Notes: generated by a model not told the origin, from the letters alone. A stretch of DNA of 64,000 nucleotides from Rhynchopus sp. YZ270_cl-10 (GCA_964035575.1 OZ037836.1:124001-188000); one strand, 5' to 3'. Shown: positions 10,961 through 21,428, counted from the stretch's first letter. Numbers and translations are program-made.

Positions 10961-11270
10961 GGTTTTGTGTCTCTCTGTTTTGTGCAGGTGTTTTGGGTGG
11001 GGCAAGAAGAAACACAACTCGCAGAACGGGAAGGAGACAAGAAGAAGGCAGACATGTTGCCACTGAGACGATAGAGGTGTAAGACAAAGGGGACACCTCT
11101 GTGTGCAGAACTGTATGCTGCAAGGCTGTGATGGGATGGGAGGGATGTCTCTCTCTCTGTGGGGGTGGACAAGTGTCAAAAGGGGAAGTGGTAGGGAGTG
11201 TGTGTGTGGTGTGCAAGAGACAGCAAACAGTTAAACAGTTACAAGGGGAGAGGTCTTTTGATTTGCTTTA
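10961..11270 (-). promoter_or_regulatory. Conserved 5-prime flank of type A genes
   Basis: The 310 bp upstream of this gene are nearly the same as those upstream of the type A gene at 14576-15658 (15659-15990), while the third type A gene keeps only about 25 bp. It holds pyrimidine-rich stretches on the sense strand just before the ATG, which would suit a trans-splice acceptor if the organism is a kinetoplastid. That use is inferred. Confidence 0.45.
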
Positions 11271-11850
11271 TAACATTCGCTGTATTACGGGTGGGTCCAG
11301 ATGGGCTGCACTATGTGTTTGGTCCGGTTGGGTGGGTGAAAAAACGGACACGGTTCGAGGTTTTATTTGCTCGCATTGTTTGATCGCATCCCACAGGCGC
11401 AACTCTCGGGGAGGTGGGGTGGGGTAGAATGCACCTGAAAGTGCTGTAGGGAAAAAACAGGGAATAGTATTCTGGGAATTATTACATTTTCAAGTAATCC
11501 CGATCCCAATCCACTAGACCTGATTATTCCCACAAAAAAAGCCTTTTTACCCAAACCCCCCTCATGATACAGTACACGGTTCGGAAAAGTACTTTGCCCA
11601 AAAGTAAAGTACTTTCCAAAAACAAAAAAAAGTACCTTTATTGGTGTGACCACCCAAACCGATTCTCCGAGGTTCTTCCGTGGTTCTTCCGTAGGTACTC
11701 CGGTAAGGGGGGTATACTTTTTTTTTGTTGTTTTCGGTATTCGCCACCCGGGGGGCTTCGAGACCACCACCTGCACGCGGGTGCCACAAACATCCAGACC
11801 GGGAAAGCTTCCAAGGCGGTCATGGCATATATAGTTGCGTATTACACACA
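11271..11850. other. Intergenic, no gene seen
   Basis: No gene. Positions 11663-11692 (TTCTCCGAGGTTCTTCCGTG and on) are repeated in direct orientation at 12707-12736, just beyond the pentamer array. Positions 11706-11742 (GGGGGGTATACTTTTTTTTT) are matched by an inverted copy at 12668-12700. Confidence 0.6.
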
Positions 11851-12529
11851 GTACAGTACAGTACAGTACAGTACAGTACAGTACAGTACAGTACAGTACA
11901 GTACAGTACAGTACAGTACAGTACAGTACAGTACAGTACAGTACAGTACAGTACAGTACAGTACAGTACAGTACAGTACAGTACAGTACAGTACAGTACA
12001 GTACAGTACAGTACAGTACAGTACAGTACAGTACAGTACAGTACAGTACAGTACAGTACAGTACAGTACAGTACAGTACAGTACAGTACAGTACAGTACA
12101 GTACAGTACAGTACAGTACAGTACAGTACAGTACAGTACAGTACAGTACAGTACAGTACAGTACAGTACAGTACAGTACAGTACAGTACAGTACAGTACA
12201 GTACAGTACAGTACAGTACAGTACAGTACAGTACAGTACAGTACAGTACAGTACAGTACAGTACAGTACAGTACAGTACAGTACAGTACAGTACAGTACA
12301 GTACAGTACAGTACAGTACAGTACAGTACAGTACAGTACAGTATAGTACAGTACAGTACAGTACAGTACAGTACAGTACAGTACAGTACAGTACAGTACA
12401 GTACAGTACAGTACAGTACAGTACAGTACAGTACAGTACAGTACAGTACAGTACAGTACAGTACAGTACAGTACAGTACAGTACAGTACAGTACAGTACA
12501 GTACAGTACAGTACAGTACAGTACAGTAC
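11848..12529. repeat. GTACA pentamer array, about 136 units
   Basis: Almost perfect GTACA repeats over 680 bp, with a single C to T change at about 12344. The low divergence points to recent growth or active homogenisation. The unit is the same as in the array at 1169-1514. The array is enclosed by an inverted repeat and, outside that, by a 30-bp direct repeat. Frames through it are open only because the pentamer lacks stop codons. Confidence 0.95.
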
Positions 12530-13088
12530 GGTTCATTTTTTTCAAGGGATTTTTTCCCCGCCGTTATTTTTTCGCGCGAAAATGCCATTTTTGGCACGTT
12601 TCAACCAATACAAACCCGTGGTGACCTCTCTCAGTCAAATTTGTGGTCATTTTCCCCTTGTGACAGAAACTGAGAACAATAAAAAAAAAAGTATACCCCC
12701 TAGCAGTTCTCCGAGGTTCCTCCGTGGTTCTTCCGTGGGTTCTCCATACCCCCTGAATCACACCATTTATTATGTTCTGTACAAAAATGTATGAAGGAAA
12801 AATAATAATAACCCCTTTCATCTTTTGTTTAGTTGGTACGCTACCCACGTCATACGCGTGAAGTACATTCACACAGGCACCGACGATACCTCCCGAAAAA
12901 GCGTGGCGGTGCCGTTAACATGGAACAGCTTTGTGCTGCTTTACTTGTGGAGGAAGTTGGTACCGTGTGTGGGTTTGGTTCTTTTCGCAAAAGGGGAAAA
13001 GAGGGAACTCGCAAGAAAATGGGAGAAGTTGACAAACAGAACATAGTAAGCGGCTCAAGTTTAAAACTCAGGAAACAGTTTTATTTTT
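12530..13088. other. Intergenic, no gene seen
   Basis: Holds the right-hand flanking repeats of the pentamer array (12668-12736). A short segment at 12790-12860 (AGTTGGTACGCTACCCACGTCATACG) is shared with 9230-9250 and 37365-37395. No gene is supported. Confidence 0.5.
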
Positions 13089-13418
13089 CCTTCCTTCAAA
13101 ACTACACACACAACGCTTTTTTGGTTTTTGGGAGACACACAAGGTGCCAGGTTCTATGATAAGCACGGAACCACCCTGCACCTGTTTGTCATATTGTTTC
13201 CCGTGCAATACATGGAGAAACGTTTCGCACTCGAAACAAGGTTTTTGAAAAGCTTTTTGATAAAAATTAGCGAAATACAAAAACCAGCGCGTGTGGAAGA
13301 AAAAAGGAGAGGAAAATATTTTTTCTGATTCAAAGTGGTGTTTACGTTTTGGGTACGGGGCGGAGAATAAAATCTGTTCGATAAAAGAAACGCGAGCTTA
13401 TTGTTTTATCTTGTTCAT
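13089..13418 (-). mobile_element. Short composite repeat (both ends, no interior)
   Basis: The hairpin module (13089-13241) joins directly to the end module (13250-13418) through about 8 bp. The interior array seen at 2463-4913 and 41204-42068 is absent. Both modules are nearly identical to those of the long copy, so the short form is recent. This pairing is the best evidence that the two modules are ends of one element. Confidence 0.65.
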
Positions 13419-14575
13419 GTAAAAAACCCCGTTCGTATTTTGTTTAGCGACGTCACACTTGACAGCTGTCCATGATAATGGTTGACGCCATGTTCTCTCC
13501 TTGCCTCGTCCAGGCTGTGGCATGTAGTTATCCACGACAGAGTGCTCTACACGCGACGAAGCAGCCTGCTGTCGGTTGTTGCCTTAGCATTCAAAGTGCT
13601 GTGCAAGATACAAAAGGTGCATGCATGAAGCATACACGCTGAACAGTATTGGGAAAGGGGCGTGTCAAAAGGGTCGTGTGTGAGAAGAACACAAAAGTAG
13701 ATGGGAAAACATCCCGTATTTAGCCGTTGTTTGATGTACGAACACATGCATGCCCCAAACCTCCGGAATCCCCAATTGCAGTTTTGATTTATTTCCAGAG
13801 TACCAATGTATACCGCTGGTTTAGTTTGCTCTCGGGGGTATCCATCATATTTCCTATTGGGCCTTTTGCTCATATATTGTTTTATTGACTCAGTAACCTA
13901 CTAGCAACTCTGAGTTCATTAAAACACAAATCGAGAAGAAAGTCGCAGTAGAACAGATACAATGAATTGTTTCATATGCTAACTATTCTACTGAATAGAA
14001 GGTATAATAGGGTGCACTAAATGTACCCAAACTTTGTTTTATTTTACGTTGATAAATGATAAACTGATGACGTGTAGACACCTCGCTTTGTTCTCGTGTG
14101 AACTCCACGCAGCCTTTCCTCGCCTATCTCTCGTTTCGTGGATACTGCTGCTACTTTATGTGGATTGTTTGTTTCTGATAGACAATGAAGATAAGCCTAG
14201 CAGGTTACCTTTTGGGTGGGGGGTTGTTGGGCTGTGCCAGTTTAGTATTCATCGTATTGGTTACCCTTGGGGGGAAAGTACAAAAATGAAAAATACAAAT
14301 TCATATACTTTCAAATAAAATTTGAAAGCATCAGGGAAGTGTATAAAAAACTTTTTTTTTTGAAAAACACCAAACGCTGTTCACAATAATGAACGAAAAA
14401 TTGACAATTTTCCTGATGAAGATGTAATGTATGTGCGAGAGATGGGGAGCACGGGAGGGAAAAAACGACTCGTGGATACTGAAAAATTTCACTAGAAATG
14501 CACGCATGTCTTATAATAATAAAACATAGTTGTTTGAAGCAATGAGCGCCAAGCCTCTCGAAAGAAGCACATGCC
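13419..14575. other. Intergenic, no gene seen
   Basis: Over 1.1 kb of AT-rich sequence without a frame that resembles a known protein or a local gene family. No repeat recognised. Confidence 0.55.
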
Positions 14576-15658
14576 TCACATGCACACACATTTGCACTCG
14601 ACCATTTCCACGTCGCGGCTATGCACTACGTATTCTGACACAACACTGCTCGATCCGGTGACGTTGACGCCTTTTGTACGTATTTTGCATCCTTTTAGGA
14701 ATCCTGAATGTATATAGCGCACATTGTTCCATCCAGACAAGTCAAGTCTGGTCAATGACTTGCAGTTACTGAGAAACTCGTAGAGGATGGACGTCACATT
14801 GCTCCACCCAGACAAGTCAAGTGTGGTCAACTCATCACATTCGGAGAAGAAGTCGTTGGGAATTGTAGTAACTTTGTTCCACCCAGACAAGTCAGCGGTT
14901 CGCAATGCGCTGCATTCCGTGATGAAGCCCGAGCCCAAATGCGTCACATTCGTCCAACCAGACAAGTCAAGTGTGGTCAATGCTCTGCAGTACTTGAGGA
15001 ACTCGCACCCAACGTGCGTCACATTGGTCCAACTAGATAAGTCAAGTGTGCGCAAAGATCCGCAGTTGAAGAGGAAGTTGATTCCCACGTGCGTCACATT
15101 GCTCCACCCAGATAAGTCAAGTCGCGTCAAGCTTTTGCAGTTGAAGAGGAAGTTGTTCCCCACGTGCGTCAAATTGCTCCACCCAGATAAATCAACAGTG
15201 TGCAATGATCTGCATTTGGAGAAGACGTCGTTGCGTATTGTGGTAACACCTGACACACCACTCAGATCCACTAAACAGCCGTTCAACCTGCCACCAGGTT
15301 TAAAAAAGCTATTGGGGATCTCAGTAACAACCTCCGCCTGCAGAAACAAATGAACCAGCTTGAGATCTTCCAGACCTTCGAACCTCTCTGACGTCAGCCT
15401 TGTCTCACCCAAGTCACGAAGAGCTGCAATGGCGTTGTACTTCTGTGAGTTATTCTTCAGGACGATTGTATCCCCAGCACTCAGCTGCGTGATGTAGTCT
15501 CCTTCGGCCAGCAGCTTCCCTCCGAAGCTCATGTCAAAGCCGTCTTCGCACAACTCTGCTGCAGTCGCCACCTTCCGCCGTATGTCCGCAGTTGTATCAT
15601 CCACACCCACCTCGACTGTGTACTTCTCTCCGTCAAAGCTCTCCACACATATTTCCAT
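14576..15658 (-). CDS. UBL-LRR protein, type A, short form
   Basis: 360 residues from the ATG at 15658. The UBL domain spans residues 1-70 and differs from the other type A copies mainly near its end (GDYITQLSAGDTIVLKN). The helical linker ends QAEVVTEIPNSF, followed by about eight LRR units (against about 13 in the gene at 9515). Two units are unusual (NKVTTIPNDF and NNVRYIHSGF). The tail ends MVECKCVCM, again a CaaX-like box, but the run of lysines before it is missing. It shares a 330-bp 5-prime flank with the gene at 9515-10960. Function and partner are unknown. Confidence 0.87.
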   Translation of the reverse strand: MEICVESFDGEKYTVEVGVDDTTADIRRKVATAAELCEDGFDMSFGGKLLAEGDYITQLSAGDTIVLKNNSQKYNAIAALRDLGETRLTSERFEGLEDLKLVHLFLQAEVVTEIPNSFFKPGGRLNGCLVDLSGVSGVTTIRNDVFSKCRSLHTVDLSGWSNLTHVGNNFLFNCKSLTRLDLSGWSNVTHVGINFLFNCGSLRTLDLSSWTNVTHVGCEFLKYCRALTTLDLSGWTNVTHLGSGFITECSALRTADLSGWNKVTTIPNDFFSECDELTTLDLSGWSNVTSILYEFLSNCKSLTRLDLSGWNNVRYIHSGFLKGCKIRTKGVNVTGSSSVVSEYVVHSRDVEMVECKCVCM

Positions 15659-15990
15659 GGTTTTGTATCTCTCTGTTTTGTGTGGGGTGAAGGTGTTTTG
15701 GGTGGGGCAAGAAGAAACACACCACTTGCAGAACGGGAGTGGAAGGAGACAAGAAGAAGGCAGACATGTTGCCACTGAGACGATAGAGGTGTAAGACAAA
15801 GGGGACACCTCTGTGTGCAGAACTGTATGCTGCAAGGCTGTGATGGGACGGGAGGGATGTCTCTCTCTCTGGGGGTGGGCAAGCGTCAAAAGGGAAGTGG
15901 TAGGGAGTGTGTGTGTGGTGTGCAAGAGACAGCAAACAGTTAAACTGTTACAAGGGGAGAGGTCCTTTGTTTTGCTTTTTTACATTCGTT
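15659..15990 (-). promoter_or_regulatory. Conserved 5-prime flank of a type A gene
   Basis: Closely matches 10961-11270, with small insertions such as TGGGGTGAAGG near 15683. It contains GACGATAGAGGTGTAAGACA and a CT-rich run (sense strand) near the start codon. Conservation outside the coding region suggests either shared regulation or recent duplication; two copies cannot separate these. Confidence 0.4.
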
Positions 15991-16084
15991 GTCTTAGTGT
16001 GGACACCCGAGGATGTGCACCACTGTGTGTTCCTTTTGAACTTGACCACCTTCCTTTTTCGTTCATTTGCCTTGATGAGGCATC

Positions 16085-16412
16085 ATCAGTTTTGTATTTT
16101 CACGACTTTTCAGTTTCTCTATCCTCTGCGATATGAAGCGCAAACACGCCGTTTTCAATTTGATTCGCAGACCGATACTGACTCACGAAGTTGCTGTGTC
16201 AAAAAACACCTTCCTCTGCGAGGCGGGATACCACAGCGACAACGTCTATCACTCATGCGCCTATGAGTCGCTCAATGGCGTCATGGCTTTTATCATGACT
16301 ACAGGGGCCCAACCCTGCACATTGCTCTCACAACACGAATCATTCACACAGCACAAACCAAGAGGAAAATGATGTTTTGTTTCACAGTTTTGAACCAACT
16401 AAACGTGACCGC
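16085..16412. repeat. 320-bp dispersed repeat, copy 2
   Basis: Near-identical to 8695-9016, and likewise just beyond the 3-prime end of a type A LRR gene. Followed at 16430-16602 by a diverged AAGC(T)TTTGATAAAAATTAGC-type end module. Confidence 0.6.
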
Positions 16413-16737
16413 TTCGCACACGAAAACTAGGGAAAGCAGTTTGATAAAAATTAGCGAACACAAAAAACAAGCGCGTGTGGAAGAAAAAAGGAGAGAAGAC
16501 TACTTTCTCTGATTGAAAGTGGGTGTATACGTTATGGGTACGGGGCGGAGAATAAAATCTGTTCGATAAAATACACGAAAGCTTTTTGTTGTATTTTGTT
16601 CAATAAAAAAGTCGTATAATAATTCCTCTTGTGGAAAAGTGCAATTTTAAAAAATGAAAACTGGAAAAGCAAAACATCAAAAAGTTGTTGTTTGAACAGG
16701 CCAATGAGCAGCTAGCCTGTCGAAAGATGCACATGCC

Positions 16738-18177
16738 TCACATGCACACACAATCGCGCTTGTTCTTCTTCTTGAGTCCAAGGCTGTCCACGACACTGCT
16801 CGATCCGGTGACGTTGATGCTGCATTTACGTAAGTTGCATTCGTTGAGTGCTCCTCGCCCAATATGCGTCACACTCGCCCACCCAGATAAGTCCAGTGTT
16901 CGCAACGAGCTGCAATAGGTGATGAAGTCGTATCCAACGTGGGTCACATTGTTCCACCCAGACAAGTTGAGCTTTTTCAGTGAGCTGCAGCCGAAGATGA
17001 AGCTGTTGCCGATATGCGTCACACCCTTCCACGCGGAGAGGTCCAACTCGGTCAATGCACGGCAGCTGGAGAGGAAGTCAGATCCAACGTGCGTTACGTT
17101 GCTCCACCCAGATACATCCAGCTTCGTTAATGAGCTGCACTCGAGGAGGAAGTAGTTCGTAATTTGCGTCACCTTGCTCCACCCAGATACGTCCAGTGTG
17201 GTCAACGAGCTGCAGTTGGAGAGGAAGGAGCTGCCAACCTGCGTCACGTTGCTCCACCCAGACAAGTCAAGTGTTCGCAATGCGCTGCAGTCGGAGAGGA
17301 AGCTATCCTCAATTTGCGTGACGTTGTTCCACCCAGAAATATCAAGTGTGGTCAACGAGCTGCATTCCTTCAGGAAGGCACTCCCAACATGTACCACATT
17401 CTTCCACCCAGATAAGTCCAGTGCTGTCAAGGCACGGCAGTTGTAGAGGAAGGAGCGGTCAATGTGTGTTACATTGCTGCACCCAGTGATGTCAAGTGTG
17501 TGCAATGCGCTGCAGTCGGAGAGGAAGTTGTTCTCAATGTGCGTCACCTTGTTCCACCCAGATAAGTCCAGTGCGGTCAAGGCACGGCATTTGTAGAGGA
17601 AGGCAAATGGGATATGTGTCACATTGTTCCACCCAGACACGTCAAGGGTTCGCAATGCGCTGCAGTCGGAGAGGAAGGAGAACCCGGTGTGGGCCACATT
17701 GCTCCACCCAGATAAATCAGCTGTGTGCAATGAGTTGCAGTCGTTCAAGAATTTGCCGCGTATTTTGGTCACACCTGACACACCGCTGAGTTGAAGTTCT
17801 GCGAACGTGCCTCCTTTGAAGGAGCCTTCGGGAATCTCAGTAACAACCTCCGCCTGCAGAAACAAATGAATCAGCTTGGGATCTGCAAGACGCTTGAACC
17901 TTTCTGACGTCAGCCTTGTCTCACCCAAGTCACGAAGAGCTGCAATGGCGTCGTCCTTCCGCGACGTCTTCTTCTTCAGCACAACTGTGTCCCCAGCACT
18001 CAGCTGCGTCGTGTCGTCTCCTGCGGCCAGAAGCTTCTCTCCGAAGCTCATGTCAAAGCCGTCTTCGCACAACTCTGCTGCAGTCGCCACCTTCCGCCGT
18101 ATGTCCGCAGTTGTATCATCCACACCCACCTCGACTGTGTACTTCTCTCCGTCAAAGCTCTCCACACATATTTCCAT
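16738..18177 (-). CDS. UBL-LRR protein, type A, with CaaX-like C-terminus
   Basis: 479 residues from the ATG at 18177. The UBL domain is at 1-70 (MEICVESF, FGEKLLAAGDDTTQL), the helical linker follows, and there are about 13 LRR units. The tail is KKKNKRD-CVCM, the same as in the gene at 9515. The last nine or so LRR units and the 3-prime flank are almost identical to that gene. The first few units (SGVTKIRGKF, SNVAHTGFSF, NNVTHIPFAF, NKVTHIENNF) are different, and the 5-prime flank is also different. This looks like a duplicate whose N-terminal LRR units were exchanged or rearranged. Probable prenylated, inner-membrane-attached LRR protein; ligand unknown. Confidence 0.88.
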   Translation of the reverse strand: MEICVESFDGEKYTVEVGVDDTTADIRRKVATAAELCEDGFDMSFGEKLLAAGDDTTQLSAGDTVVLKKKTSRKDDAIAALRDLGETRLTSERFKRLADPKLIHLFLQAEVVTEIPEGSFKGGTFAELQLSGVSGVTKIRGKFLNDCNSLHTADLSGWSNVAHTGFSFLSDCSALRTLDVSGWNNVTHIPFAFLYKCRALTALDLSGWNKVTHIENNFLSDCSALHTLDITGCSNVTHIDRSFLYNCRALTALDLSGWKNVVHVGSAFLKECSSLTTLDISGWNNVTQIEDSFLSDCSALRTLDLSGWSNVTQVGSSFLSNCSSLTTLDVSGWSKVTQITNYFLLECSSLTKLDVSGWSNVTHVGSDFLSSCRALTELDLSAWKGVTHIGNSFIFGCSSLKKLNLSGWNNVTHVGYDFITYCSSLRTLDLSGWASVTHIGRGALNECNLRKCSINVTGSSSVVDSLGLKKKNKRDCVCM

Positions 18178-18765
18178 GGTTCTGTGTCTCTCTGTTTCAG
18201 GTGTTTTGGGGGCAAGAAAAAACAACAAAACAGGTACGGGATACGTGGACAACACCTCCACATTGGCCTCATGCGGGAGGTGGGGAAGGCCCTCTTGACG
18301 TGGGACACTCTGACAGACTAATGACTTTGTGGATGCCATCATTATGCCTGACACCGTACATGAGATCACCCCCAGCAAGGCAAGACTATGTTTGTCGTTA
18401 GCTGGTTTCTGTATTGCACAATGCCATCAACTGCACATCGCCTTATACTAGGGTGGTCAACGTTGTACATAACGTAGCAACACACATATTGAATATACTA
18501 TCGAACAATAAGAAATTGTCCTACAAGACAGCCATGAAGGAGACCTTCGCACTTAAAAGGGGGGCGGTAGAAAGTATGTGTGTGGCTGTGGTGTGCCAGA
18601 GACAAACAGTCGGGGGAGAGGTGTATTGTTTTGTTTCTTGTTGCTTGTTCGCATTGTAGTGTAGCAGGAGGAAAAGTGGAGGAAAAAACATCAATTAAAT
18701 GAGAGGGGGTATTGAACATGTGATGTGTATAGGTTATGGCACATTCAAGTCAGTCACAGAAGTGC
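18178..18765. other. Intergenic, no gene seen
   Basis: The 5-prime flank of the type A gene keeps only its first bases. 18658-18757 (GTAGCAGGAGGAAAAGTGGA and on) is repeated at 21813-21913, beyond the 3-prime end of the second cyclase-like copy, so it is the common 3-prime flank of that gene pair. Confidence 0.55.
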
Positions 18766-20505
18766 TCACTGCTTCGCCACGTCCTCGTACACAGGAACCT
18801 TCAGAACAACTCTCGCACACACCGCAACGGTCAGTGGCGTGTCTGCACAGTCACCCTTCGCTGCCTCCGCCGCCACCTGCTCTGCAGTCGCAGCACCCCT
18901 CAGGTACCCACGCACCGCTGTGTTGTACGCATCCCAACGCTTCTCACCGCCAATAACGTACATCCACTCATCGTCGTCAACAATGTCAGCCTCGTTGTCA
19001 GACAACACAAGCTCTGCAACGATTTCAGCTTCGCAGTCCTGCGACACTTCCACCTTGCACGGAAGCAGACGCAGGTCGTGTTCGCACTCAGCATCGCTGA
19101 AGCAAATACGGTTGCACAGCACGCCGCAGCCAAACACACGTCCTGCACGTTCAATGAGGTGCACGTCACGCACCAGTGTGCCCACCATGCTGAAGCGGCG
19201 CATCACTTCACACCCCATGTCACCACGCAGCAGCTTCCCAGTCGCTATCCCGACGTTGAACGCTGCTGACATGTGTTCCCCACCCGTCCGCCGCAGCACT
19301 GTTGCTGCGTGCAGTGCTGAGGTGGCGTGGTTTGCACACTTCCGCGACGCGTTGAACGAGCAGTGCACCCTGTCCCCGACAAACACGTCCACCATCCCGT
19401 GCCTTGTTGCCGTGGCGTTCAACGCGTTCAGCAGCACTGCCGTGAACAGCTCAGAGAAGCGTGTACCGTCCTCCGACACGAGACGCAGTGTGTCCTTCAC
19501 GTTCACTGTGAACAGTGTTGCCTTTGTAAACGTGAGGCCCAGGACACGCGCCACCGCGTCTTGTTTCACATCGATGCTGCTTCCTGTGTGCGTGCTGCTA
19601 GCACTTCCTCCTGAAAAAGAACTTGAAGTACTGCTCACCTGTGTCACAGACGTGTCGGTGTCCTCCTCCTCTGCAAACGGTAGACACGTGGCCGGCAGGT
19701 ACGCCTTGTACACACGCAGGTTCTGCTCCAACCTCCGCAGTGCCACTGTCATCCCCACAGGCAGGTCTGCACCGTGCTGCTCCAGCAACGCCGCCACCTG
19801 CTCCACGTCGTAGCCTGCCAGCAGTGTTGCGATCTCCTGCACAGTGTCAATCGTCCGCTCCATTGTTGCCTGCTCCTTCAGCACGTCTCGTGCAAAGCCT
19901 CTGGTTGCGATGAAGTCAACGATGAAGACCATTATCGACATCATCAGCGGCGTGGTCTGCGTATTAGCACACGGCGGCGACGCGCAGGAACACATTTTCT
20001 CCAACTCCCTGAACCTCACGTCCTGCGGGTACAAGCCCGGCACATCGAACACACCTCCACGGTAACGTGCTTCCACCTGCATCACGACGAGCCACACCAC
20101 CGTCACCACCACAAGCCCAATGCTGTACCGCTGATGCACCTGCAAGACAAGAAGCAGGTCCACTATAATGACAACCAGTATCCACATGAACCCGATGCTG
20201 ACCGTACGCGCGTTCACATCCGACACAAAGACGCCTAGCGCATAGGTATAGCACGTCGTGACGATAACTGCAGTGGACAGCGGCCGCTTCGCAAGCACGT
20301 ATACCACACACAGGATGGCGACGAACAGGGCTAGTGCCGACGGGAATAATTGCCCAAAGCGCAGCGGTGAGAGTGATGAAGGCACCACGAAGCACATGAA
20401 CATAATCACCGTCACGTTGATCGTCAAGAAGAGCCGCCGGCGCTGAGCCTCCTTAGCATCAACACTGCCGTCCAGCGAGAATACATTCTGCAGCGCGCGA
20501 CGCAT
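18766..20505 (-). CDS. Multi-pass membrane protein with degenerate class III cyclase domain
   Basis: 579 residues from the ATG at 20505 (MRRALQNVFS). An upstream TTG at 20574 is not needed. Residues 25-145 hold several hydrophobic segments, and another lies at 186-200. A helical region (205-270) ends in VYKAYLPATCLPF, and a Ser/Thr-rich link (280-312) follows. Residues 328-470 resemble a class III nucleotidyl cyclase: VGD at 376-378 keeps the second metal-binding Asp, and GIATGKLLRGDMG at 419-431 matches the family GI.TG...G..G. The first metal-binding Asp of the LF.DI motif is replaced (LFTVNV), and the Asn/Arg pair of the later GxxVNxAxR motif is not kept (GTLVRDVHLIE). It is likely catalytically dead or a partner subunit. 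A truncated relative lies at 21966-23738. Confidence 0.8.
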   Translation of the reverse strand: MRRALQNVFSLDGSVDAKEAQRRRLFLTINVTVIMFMCFVVPSSLSPLRFGQLFPSALALFVAILCVVYVLAKRPLSTAVIVTTCYTYALGVFVSDVNARTVSIGFMWILVVIIVDLLLVLQVHQRYSIGLVVVTVVWLVVMQVEARYRGGVFDVPGLYPQDVRFRELEKMCSCASPPCANTQTTPLMMSIMVFIVDFIATRGFARDVLKEQATMERTIDTVQEIATLLAGYDVEQVAALLEQHGADLPVGMTVALRRLEQNLRVYKAYLPATCLPFAEEEDTDTSVTQVSSTSSSFSGGSASSTHTGSSIDVKQDAVARVLGLTFTKATLFTVNVKDTLRLVSEDGTRFSELFTAVLLNALNATATRHGMVDVFVGDRVHCSFNASRKCANHATSALHAATVLRRTGGEHMSAAFNVGIATGKLLRGDMGCEVMRRFSMVGTLVRDVHLIERAGRVFGCGVLCNRICFSDAECEHDLRLLPCKVEVSQDCEAEIVAELVLSDNEADIVDDDEWMYVIGGEKRWDAYNTAVRGYLRGAATAEQVAAEAAKGDCADTPLTVAVCARVVLKVPVYEDVAKQ

Positions 20506-20932
20506 GCTGGTTGGACACTGAAGGGGTCTCGGCAGATGAAGGGTGAGAGGCAGCAACCACAACGTGGCGTACAAGGGTGACCGGGGAGGCCCTGAGGGGT
20601 ATAGGGAGATGGGGAGAGTGTTGTGATATTGTGAAAAGGAATTAATGTACCATTATCTCAGGATGTCAGTAGTTATGTGTGTGGGCGAAATTGGGAAAAA
20701 ATGCCGTAAAGGTACTACATGGAGGTGCGTGCCCGTCGCTAGTGAAGAGGTCGGCTGTCATGAGATAGGGACAAGGCATTCCATGAAATATGCTGCGAAT
20801 CCAATTAAATGCCTGCAACGATGCTTTGCAAGTAACAGCCAGAAAGCCGAATTTAAAGAGATGCAGTAAGAGCAAGCCCTCTTTGTGAAAAAGTTTTGCA
20901 CATGTGAAATGTAAAAAAAAAGGGAGGGGTAA
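20506..20932. other. Intergenic, no gene seen
   Basis: Short spacer between the cyclase-like gene and the MITE. The open frame at 20645-20869 has no recognised similarity. Confidence 0.5.
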
Positions 20933-21420
20933 CAGTCTGCAGACTAAGGATTGGGGGTCTGGTAATTAATTAATTAAATGCTAGTCTGCACGGGGTTTCG
21001 TAACAAACAATGCAGGCGAAAACGCCGTTATTTGCATTTTTGGGCCGATCCCAGTCAGTGGTGGGGTCAATCTAAAATGGATAAAATTTTAATGACTTAA
21101 ATTTTGGACAATATGAGCCCGGTCACTAATAGCTGGGGCCCATTTTCGGCCAAAAATTTCCTCAAAATCCGGGTTTGTAATATTGACTTCACTTTCGGTT
21201 ACCCTACAGGTGGGGTGAAGGAAGGTTGTGGAAAAGGGTCCTTATTTGCATTTTTGGGATCCGCCCGTGCAGTGGTGGGGTCAATCTCGAAAATTGGACA
21301 ATTTTTTGACCACTTAAAATTTGAGAAATATGAGCCCGGTTACTTATACGTGGGGCCCATTTTCAAAAAAAATCGGGTGGGTATTGTAATTAATTAAATG
21401 ATTTCTTAGTCTGCAGTCTG
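20933..21420. mobile_element. hAT-like MITE, 488 bp, with 8-bp target duplication
   Basis: Terminal inverted repeats of 16 bp, CAGTCTGCAGACTAAG at the left (20933-20948) and the reverse complement CTTAGTCTGCAGTCTG at the right (21405-21420), with one mismatch. The element is flanked by a perfect direct repeat AGGGGTAA at 20925-20932 and 21421-21428. An 8-bp duplication and a CAG start are typical of hAT transposons. There is no transposase inside, so it is non-autonomous. The interior holds two tandem-like copies of the dispersed CAGTGGTGGGGTCAATCT motif, about 210 bp apart. The perfect target duplication suggests a fairly recent insertion. Confidence 0.85.
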
Positions 21421-21428
21421 AGGGGTAA

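Noticed and set aside
10961-11179. Longer N-terminus for the type A gene from a TTG
   Set aside because: The family homology starts at MEICVE with an ATG, and the extra 73 residues correspond to the conserved non-coding flank.
11564-12794. Frames of 240-320 codons through the second GTACA array
   Set aside because: Same reason: all six frames are open through a stop-free pentamer.
14034-14318. Plus-strand 94-codon frame
   Set aside because: No similarity, AT-rich, wrong strand relative to all genes, not repeated.
18725-19813. Plus-strand 362-codon frame
   Set aside because: Antisense of the cyclase-like domain; the same shadow appears opposite the second copy at 22039-22812.
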